Shown: piece by piece, positions 6,025 to 10,060 of the stretch | Layout: every line of letters begins with the position of its first letter | Numbering within the stretch: position 1 is the stretch's first letter | DNA from: Pseudomonadota bacterium | GTDB taxonomy: Bacteria > Desulfobacterota > Desulfovibrionia > Desulfovibrionales > Desulfovibrionaceae | Assembly: GCA_023453335.1 (NCBI GenBank) | Contig: JAEXTU010000264.1 | Span: 1 to 10,060 of the forward strand | Length of the DNA stretch: 10,060 nucleotides | Direction of reading: 5' to 3' | Translations under genes and position numbers: made by a program | The notes under the pieces: model-generated | What the model was told of the DNA's origin: nothing | Database searches by the model: none | The model's input: only the letters and a program-made list of their open reading frames with translations

Positions 6025-6916
6025 CCAGCTTCCGCACCGCCCGCAGCCGCCACGCGCCCTCGGCCGTGTAGAGCACCACCCCGGCCCAGATGCAGGCGAA
6101 GGTCAGGGCGTGCGCCGGGCCGAAGGGCTCGCCGTAGGCCAGCACGCCCAGCAGGAACATGCCGGTGGGACCCAGGTACTGGAGCACGCCCAGCGTGGTC
6201 AGGGTGATGCGCCGCGCGCCGAAGGTGAAGGCCAGGAGCGGCACGGTGGTCACCGCCCCGGCCCCGGCCATGAGCAGGTCCAGGCCGGGACCCAGGTGGA
6301 GAAACCCGCCCTGCCCGTGCAGCCACAGCCAGGCCAAATAGCCGGCCGCGGGCAGGGTGAGCACCCCGGTCTCCACGAACAGCCCGGGCAGGGAGCCCAG
6401 GCTCATGAGCTTGCGCACCATGCCGTAGACCCCGAAGGTCACGGCCATGCCCAGGGCCAGCCAGGGCACCGCGCCGTGCGCCGCCACCTGCACCGACACC
6501 CCGGCGGCGGCCAGGGCCACGGCCAGGACCTGCACCGGCCGCAGCCGGTCCCGGAAGAAGACCACCCCCAGACAGACGTTGACCAGGGGGTTCAGGTAGT
6601 AGCCCAGGCTGGCCTCCAGCACCTGGCCGGAGTTCACCGCATAGATGTAGAGGAACCAGTTCACCCCGATGAGGCTGCTGCTCACGGTGAGCAAAAGCAG
6701 GTCGCGGCGGGAGCGCAACGCGGCGCGCACCTCGACCAGCCCGCCCCGGGGCAGCAGGAGCAGGGCGGTGACCACCTGGGACCAGACCACCCGGTGGCAG
6801 ATGATCTCGAAGGCCGGCACCGCGGCCATGGCCTTCCAGTAGACGGGCAGGAGCCCCCAGGCCAGGAAGGCGAAGCCCGCGGCCAGGACCCCGGAGAAAT
6901 GCTGCTTGTCGGTCAT
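6005..6916 (-). CDS. rarD: EamA-family permease RarD
   Basis: A 303-residue inner-membrane protein of the drug/metabolite transporter superfamily with about ten helices. The RarD subgroup is recognised from the order of its motifs: FAFLAWGLLPVYWK near the N-terminus, EIICHRVVWS (37-46), NWFLYIYAVNSGQVLEASLG (86-105) with YYLNPLVN directly after it, VETGVLTLPAAGYL, and the late block TTVPLLAFTFGARRITLTTL with LQYLGPTGMFLL. RarD was named for chloramphenicol sensitivity, but its real substrate is not established. The start is the ATG at 6914-6916, with AGGGGG 8 nt upstream on this strand; longer readings upstream lack family similarity. The gene converges on panD and overlaps it by 20 bp (6005-6024), leaving no space for a shared terminator. 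Confidence 0.95.
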   Translation of the reverse strand: MTDKQHFSGVLAAGFAFLAWGLLPVYWKAMAAVPAFEIICHRVVWSQVVTALLLLPRGGLVEVRAALRSRRDLLLLTVSSSLIGVNWFLYIYAVNSGQVLEASLGYYLNPLVNVCLGVVFFRDRLRPVQVLAVALAAAGVSVQVAAHGAVPWLALGMAVTFGVYGMVRKLMSLGSLPGLFVETGVLTLPAAGYLAWLWLHGQGGFLHLGPGLDLLMAGAGAVTTVPLLAFTFGARRITLTTLGVLQYLGPTGMFLLGVLAYGEPFGPAHALTFACIWAGVVLYTAEGAWRLRAVRKLATAGRA

Positions 6917-6944
6917 GCATCGCGCCCCCTCGCGCGAGGAGCGG

Positions 6945-6972
6945 ATTCTGCTCCCAAACCCCGGCGTTGCAA
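6945..6972 (-). promoter_or_regulatory. Probable rarD promoter
   Basis: On the minus strand, TTGCAA (6972-6967), a 16-nt spacer and CAGAAT (6950-6945) match the sigma70 consensus 4/6 at each hexamer. It ends about 30 bp before the rarD start codon. The divergent toxin-antitoxin promoter begins 36 bp away on the other strand, so the two could influence each other. Confidence 0.5.
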
Positions 6973-7007
6973 AGGGGAATATGGCGGTCACGGAGTGCGG
7001 CCACCGG

Positions 7008-7036
7008 TTGACGGATGTAACCCCAGAGGTTACGTT
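7008..7036 (+). promoter_or_regulatory. Probable promoter of the toxin-antitoxin pair
   Basis: TTGACG (7008-7013) is a 5/6 match to the -35 consensus. Seventeen nucleotides later TACGTT (7031-7036) is a modest -10. The spacer and -10 are covered by the palindromes at 7017-7050, the arrangement expected when the antitoxin represses its own promoter. Confidence 0.5.
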
Positions 7037-7050
7037 CTCAACCAGAGAAC
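7017..7050. promoter_or_regulatory. Twin abutting palindromes, probable antitoxin operators
   Basis: Two perfect inverted repeats of the same geometry lie directly side by side. The first is GTAACC-CCAGA-GGTTAC (7017-7033) and the second GTTCTC-AACCA-GAGAAC (7034-7050), each with 6-bp arms and a 5-bp spacer (17 bp in all). A third, shorter one, GGCA-GTCT-TGCC, follows at 7055-7066, flanked by ATC and GAT. The palindromes overlap the proposed -10 and lie 44 bp before the antitoxin start. Xre-type antitoxins bind as dimers to such palindromes and autorepress. The two share geometry and the outer GT/AC bases but not the inner arm bases, so they need not bind the same protein equally. Confidence 0.65.
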
Positions 7051-7093
7051 ATCTGGCAGTCTTGCCTGGATTGCCCAACAGAAGGATACCTCT

Positions 7094-7420
7094 ATGCGCC
7101 AACGAACCCGCCGCCCCACCCTGCCCGGGGAGGCCCTGCGCACCCTGTACATGGAGCCGCTGGGCCTGACCGTGACCGCCCTGGCCGCTGACCTCGGAAT
7201 CTCGCGCAAGACCCTGTCCAAGGTACTCAACGGCCGCGGGACCGTGACCCCGGACATGGCCCTGCGCCTGTCCCGGGCCTTCAACACCACCCCCCACGTC
7301 TGGCTCAACCTCCAGCGCGCCTGCGACCTCTGGACCGCGGAGCACGCCGAGACCGGGTGGGACAAGGTGGCGATGGTGGCGGGGGTCGAGGCGGCCGACC
7401 GGCCCGGCGCAACTGCGTGA
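7094..7420 (+). CDS. higA: HigA-family antitoxin (Xre-type HTH)
   Basis: A 108-residue DNA-binding protein. The opening RRPTLPGEALRTLYMEPLGL is the HigA signature. The helix-turn-helix lies at about 27-46 (VTALAADLGISRKTLSKVLN), followed by GRGTVTPDMALRLSRAFNT and VWLNLQRACDLW, both strongly family-like. HigA neutralises the HigB mRNA nuclease by direct binding and represses the operon. The Shine-Dalgarno AAGGA (7082-7086) lies 7 nt before ATG 7094; reading frame further upstream is antisense to rarD and has no family similarity. The toxin follows after 12 bp. Canonical hig loci have the toxin first, so the order here is reversed. The residues after about 85 (HAETGWDKVAMVAG onward) are less conserved. 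Identification is firm; activity is not shown. Confidence 0.92.
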   Translation: MRQRTRRPTLPGEALRTLYMEPLGLTVTALAADLGISRKTLSKVLNGRGTVTPDMALRLSRAFNTTPHVWLNLQRACDLWTAEHAETGWDKVAMVAGVEAADRPGATA

Positions 7421-7432
7421 CCGCCGGCCGGC

Positions 7433-7711
7433 ATGATCAAGACCTTCGCCCACAAGGGCCTCGAAGACTTCTTCTACGACGGGACGCTGCGCGGCATCTC
7501 GGCCAAGCATGCCCGGCGTCTGGGCGTCATCTTGGCCTTCCTGGCCGCGGCGGACGTGATCGGGGCCATGGGGTTCCCGGGGTCGGGCCTGCATCCGCTC
7601 AGGGGTGAGCGCAAGGGATTCTGGGCGGTGAAGGTGTCGGGCAACTGGCGGGTGGTGTTCCGGTTCGCAAACGGCGACGCCTTTGACGTGAATTACCTGG
7701 ACTATCACTAG
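7433..7711 (+). CDS. higB: HigB-family toxin (RelE/ParE superfamily mRNA interferase)
   Basis: A 92-residue protein, the normal HigB length, opening MIKTFAHKGLEDFFYDGT and continuing with GISAKHARRLGVIL. The later block HPLRGERKGFWAVKVSGNWRV followed by VFRF, and the end DVNYLDYH, match ribosome-dependent HigB nucleases. From memory of the Proteus HigB structure work, catalysis there depends on H54, K57, D90, Y91 and H92. Here H54, D90, Y91 and H92 fall at the same numbers, and position 57 is arginine, a conservative change. The toxin is therefore probably intact. ATG 7433 has no strong Shine-Dalgarno (the 12 bp after the antitoxin stop are GC-only), which suggests translation coupled to the antitoxin and a lower toxin yield. 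Only a weak 5-bp hairpin (7715-7729) follows before the tRNA promoter. Confidence 0.92.
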   Translation: MIKTFAHKGLEDFFYDGTLRGISAKHARRLGVILAFLAAADVIGAMGFPGSGLHPLRGERKGFWAVKVSGNWRVVFRFANGDAFDVNYLDYH

Positions 7712-7748
7712 GCTGTCCCCTCCCGGGACGTCCTTTCCCATCTCCCCG

Positions 7749-7777
7749 TTGACAGCCCAGGCCCCGGTGGGTAGAAG
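7749..7777 (+). promoter_or_regulatory. Promoter of tRNA-Ala
   Basis: A perfect -35 TTGACA (7749-7754), 17-nt spacer and TAGAAG (7772-7777, 4/6). The -10 ends 18 bp before the mature tRNA 5' end, a normal distance. This is the strongest promoter match in the window, as expected for a stable RNA gene, and it makes the tRNA independent of the toxin-antitoxin transcript. Confidence 0.8.
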
Positions 7778-7795
7778 GGTCTTCCTCTTGGACGT

Positions 7796-7871
<76 letters not shown>

Positions 7872-7882
7872 GACTGCACGCC

Positions 7883-7920
7883 ACGGGGTTGCCGGGAAAC
7901 CGGCGACCCCGTTCTCTTTT
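7883..7920 (+). terminator. Intrinsic terminator of tRNA-Ala
   Basis: A 13-bp stem (7883-7895 with 7900-7912, one G-U pair) closed by a GAAA tetraloop, followed by TCTCTTTT. It begins 11 bp after the tRNA CCA end and separates the tRNA from the oxidoreductase gene. Confidence 0.92.
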
Positions 7921-7990
7921 CGCCGGCCGCCTGAACCCAAAAGGCGCTCTTCCCGACCTTCGCATCCAGGCCTGAACCAGGACGCCCACC

Positions 7991-9997
7991 ATGCGCACGC
8001 GCCCCACCATCTGCCCCTACGACTGCCCCACCACCTGCGGCCTGCTCGCCACCACCGACGGGACCCGCATCCTCGGCGTGGCCGGCGACCCCGGCGACCC
8101 CGTCACCCGCGGCCTCATCTGCCAAAAGATGCAGCGCTACGAGAAGTCCATCCACTCCCCGAAGCGCATCCTCACGCCCCTGCGCCGGACCGGCGACAAG
8201 GGCGCGGGCCAGTTCGCCCCCATCTCCTGGGATGAGGCCGCGGCCACCATCGCGGCCCGCTGGCGACAAGCCCTGGCCGAGCACGGGCCGGACTCCATCC
8301 TCCCGGTGTACTATTCCGGGGTGATGAGCCTCATCAACCGCAACTGCGGTGACGCCCTGTTCAACAAGATGGGCGCCTGCTCCCTGGTCAAGACCCTCTG
8401 CGCCTCGGCCAAGAGCGCGGGCTACGCCGCGGTCATGGGCAGCACCGGCTGCCTGGACCCGCGGGAGCTGCGCCACAGCGATTTCCACCTGGTCTGGGGC
8501 TGCAACCTGAAGGCCACCCGGCTCCAGAGCCTCCCGGACCTGGCCCAGGCGCGCAGGGGCGGCACGCGCGTGGTCCTGGTGGAGAGCTACGCCGGGGAGA
8601 TGGCGGCCCACTGCGACCAGGTGGTCCTGGTCACCCCGGGCACCGACGGGGCCCTGGCCCTGGCCATGATGCACGTGCTGCTCGCCGAGGGCCTGGCCGA
8701 CCTCGACTTCCTGCACGCGGAGAGCACCGGATTCCCGGAGTTCGCGGCCAGCCTGGCCACCGCGACCCCGGCCTGGGCCGCGGGCATCACAGGGGTCCCG
8801 GCGGAAACCATCGCGGCCCTGGCCCGGGAGTTCGGCCGGGCCAGCGCCCCGGCCATCACCCTGGGCAGCGGCAATTCCCGCTACGGCAACGGGGGCATGA
8901 CCGTCCGGCTCATCACCATATTGTCCGCGTTCACCGGGGCCTGGAAGCGCCCAGGCGGCGGGCTGTGCGGGTGCTCCCCGGGCGGCGGGCCGTACGTGGA
9001 CCTGGCCCGCATCACCCGCCCGGACCTGCGGGAGAACACCCCCCGCCGGGTCAACATCAACCGGCTGGCCGCGGCGCTGGCCGGCGAGGAAGGGCAGGCC
9101 CCCATCCGCTGCCTGCACGTATACGCCAGCAATCCGGTGGCCTCCATCTGCCACCAGCAGGGCATCCTGCGCGGCCTGCGCGACCCCGGGCTGTTCACCG
9201 TGGTGCACGAGCGGTTCATGACCGACACCGCGCGGTACGCAGATATCATCCTGCCCGCCACCTTCTCGGTGGAGGATACGGACTGCTACGCGTCCTACGG
9301 ATACTGCTCCTTCGGCACGGCCTACCCGGTGATCCCCGCGCCGGGCCAGTGCAAGAGCAACTGGGACATCTTCTGCCTGCTGGCCCAGGCCATGGGCTAC
9401 CCGGACAGCCACTTTGCCCGCCCTGCCGAGGACCTGCTGGAGGAGCTCCTGGCCCACCCCCAGGCCGGGCTGGCGGGCATCTCCGCGGAGCAGTGGCAGA
9501 CCCTGCGCCAGGGCGGGATCATCTCCACCCCCTTTGCCGACCATACCGCCTGGAAGACGCCCTCGGGCACCCTGGAGATCGTGAACCCCGCCCTGGCCGA
9601 GCCCCTGCCCGGCTACCGGGAGCCGCACGGCGGGTCCCAGCCCCTGCGGCTCATCGCCGCGCCCAGCTCCAAGACCCTGAACTCCATCTTCCTGGAGCGC
9701 GAGGAGCTGGTGGCCCGGCGCGGCCCCATGACCCTGGCCCTGCACCCCGAGGACGCGGCCCGGCGCGGCATCGCCGACAACGACCCGGTCATCGCGTCCA
9801 ACGACCTGGGCGAGGTGGCCTTCGCCGCCCGGGTGACGCCCCTGGTGGCCCGGGGCGCGGCGGCCGCGGTGGGGGTGTTCGCCTCCCGCCAGTCCGCCAA
9901 CGGCAACCTGGTCAACACCCTGCACCACGAGCGCCTCTCGGACATCGGCGAGGCCACCACCCTCAACGACAACACCGTCGAGGTGCGCAAGGCGTAG
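7991..9997 (+). CDS. Molybdopterin oxidoreductase with N-terminal [4Fe-4S] cluster, uncharacterised subgroup
   Basis: A 668-residue protein of the DMSO reductase/formate dehydrogenase superfamily (COG0243-like). A [4Fe-4S] site begins at residue 8: C8-x3-C12-x3-C16-x27-C44, in CPYDCPTTCGLL and GLICQKM. The Mo/W-bis-pterin core follows: PISWDEAAATIAARW, HLVWGCNLKATRLQ, VTPGTDGALALAMMHVL, GSGNSRYGNGGMTVRLI and GAWKRPGGG. A C-terminal dinucleotide-binding domain begins about residue 550 (LRLIAAP; LHPEDAARRGIADNDPV). The proximal region TLCASAKSAGY (135-145) offers C137 as a possible metal ligand, but the ligand cannot be assigned. There is no twin-arginine signal, so it is cytoplasmic. The pattern resembles the uncharacterised group often called MopB_3. 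AGGA (7979-7982) lies 8 nt before the ATG. I see no clear promoter in 7921-7990. No partner subunit adjoins it. The substrate is unknown. Confidence 0.9.
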   Translation: MRTRPTICPYDCPTTCGLLATTDGTRILGVAGDPGDPVTRGLICQKMQRYEKSIHSPKRILTPLRRTGDKGAGQFAPISWDEAAATIAARWRQALAEHGPDSILPVYYSGVMSLINRNCGDALFNKMGACSLVKTLCASAKSAGYAAVMGSTGCLDPRELRHSDFHLVWGCNLKATRLQSLPDLAQARRGGTRVVLVESYAGEMAAHCDQVVLVTPGTDGALALAMMHVLLAEGLADLDFLHAESTGFPEFAASLATATPAWAAGITGVPAETIAALAREFGRASAPAITLGSGNSRYGNGGMTVRLITILSAFTGAWKRPGGGLCGCSPGGGPYVDLARITRPDLRENTPRRVNINRLAAALAGEEGQAPIRCLHVYASNPVASICHQQGILRGLRDPGLFTVVHERFMTDTARYADIILPATFSVEDTDCYASYGYCSFGTAYPVIPAPGQCKSNWDIFCLLAQAMGYPDSHFARPAEDLLEELLAHPQAGLAGISAEQWQTLRQGGIISTPFADHTAWKTPSGTLEIVNPALAEPLPGYREPHGGSQPLRLIAAPSSKTLNSIFLEREELVARRGPMTLALHPEDAARRGIADNDPVIASNDLGEVAFAARVTPLVARGAAAAVGVFASRQSANGNLVNTLHHERLSDIGEATTLNDNTVEVRKA

Positions 9998-10024
9998 CGT
10001 GCCCCCGCTGTCCAGTCGGCAAAG

Positions 10025-10054
10025 AAAAACGCCGGCCGCGGGCCGGCCGTTTTG
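10025..10054 (+). terminator. Intrinsic terminator after the molybdopterin oxidoreductase gene
   Basis: The stem AAAAACG-CCGGCC / GGCCGG-C-CGTTTT, with one bulged C and a 3-nt GCG loop, runs into TTTTGTTT. The A-rich 5' side and T-rich 3' side make it potentially active on both strands, so it may also serve a convergent gene beyond the window. Confidence 0.85.
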
Positions 10055-10060
10055 TTTGGG

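Noticed and set aside
7715..7729. Terminator after the HigB toxin gene
   Set aside because: GTCCC/GGGAC has only five base pairs and is followed by GTCCTTT rather than a T run; too weak to annotate as a terminator.
7929..7978. Direct repeat GCCTGAACC (7929-7937 and 7970-7978) in the leader of the oxidoreductase gene
   Set aside because: Nine bases repeated once at 41-bp spacing in GC-rich DNA is not enough to propose a regulatory site.

Overview
The window is about 70% G+C. Its gene content and spacing suggest a free-living anaerobic proteobacterium, most like the Desulfovibrionales: molybdopterin oxidoreductase, DUF534-type ABC binding protein, RarD, PanD and compact genes behind TTGnnn-N17-TAnnnn promoters. 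That placement is inference from style and content; no marker gene settles it.

Layout. (1) 1-680: the 3' two thirds of an ABC transporter substrate-binding protein, closed by a strong intrinsic terminator. (2) 697-2946: two exporters in a row, a Bcr/CflA-type MFS drug transporter and a LysE-family exporter. Between them lie about 370 bp of non-coding DNA containing three diverged copies of a ~113 bp tandem repeat. (3) 3101-4492: a membrane-bound diguanylate cyclase (GGEEF active site, intact RxxD inhibitory site), followed by a decayed fragment of a second lysE-like gene that matches the last ~29 codons of the intact lysE 1.5 kb upstream. (4) 4539-6024: an aldo/keto reductase and aspartate 1-decarboxylase (panD), same strand and 42 bp apart, probably one transcript. 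(5) 6005-6972, minus strand: rarD, an EamA-type permease whose 3' end overlaps the 3' end of panD. (6) 7008-7711: a HigB/HigA-type toxin-antitoxin pair in antitoxin-first order, behind two directly abutting perfect palindromes that cover its promoter. (7) 7749-7920: tRNA-Ala(GGC) with its own promoter and a terminator with a GAAA loop. (8) 7991-10054: a cytoplasmic molybdopterin/[4Fe-4S] oxidoreductase of an uncharacterised subgroup, standing alone, then a terminator.

The genes do not form one pathway. This looks like a chromosomal region of short independent transcription units, several of them solute exporters. The most unusual parts are the lysE remnant, the degenerate 113 bp tandem repeat, the paired palindromes before the toxin-antitoxin genes, and the orphan molybdoenzyme. 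I saw no clearly new multi-gene system, no transposase or integrase, and no CRISPR array.
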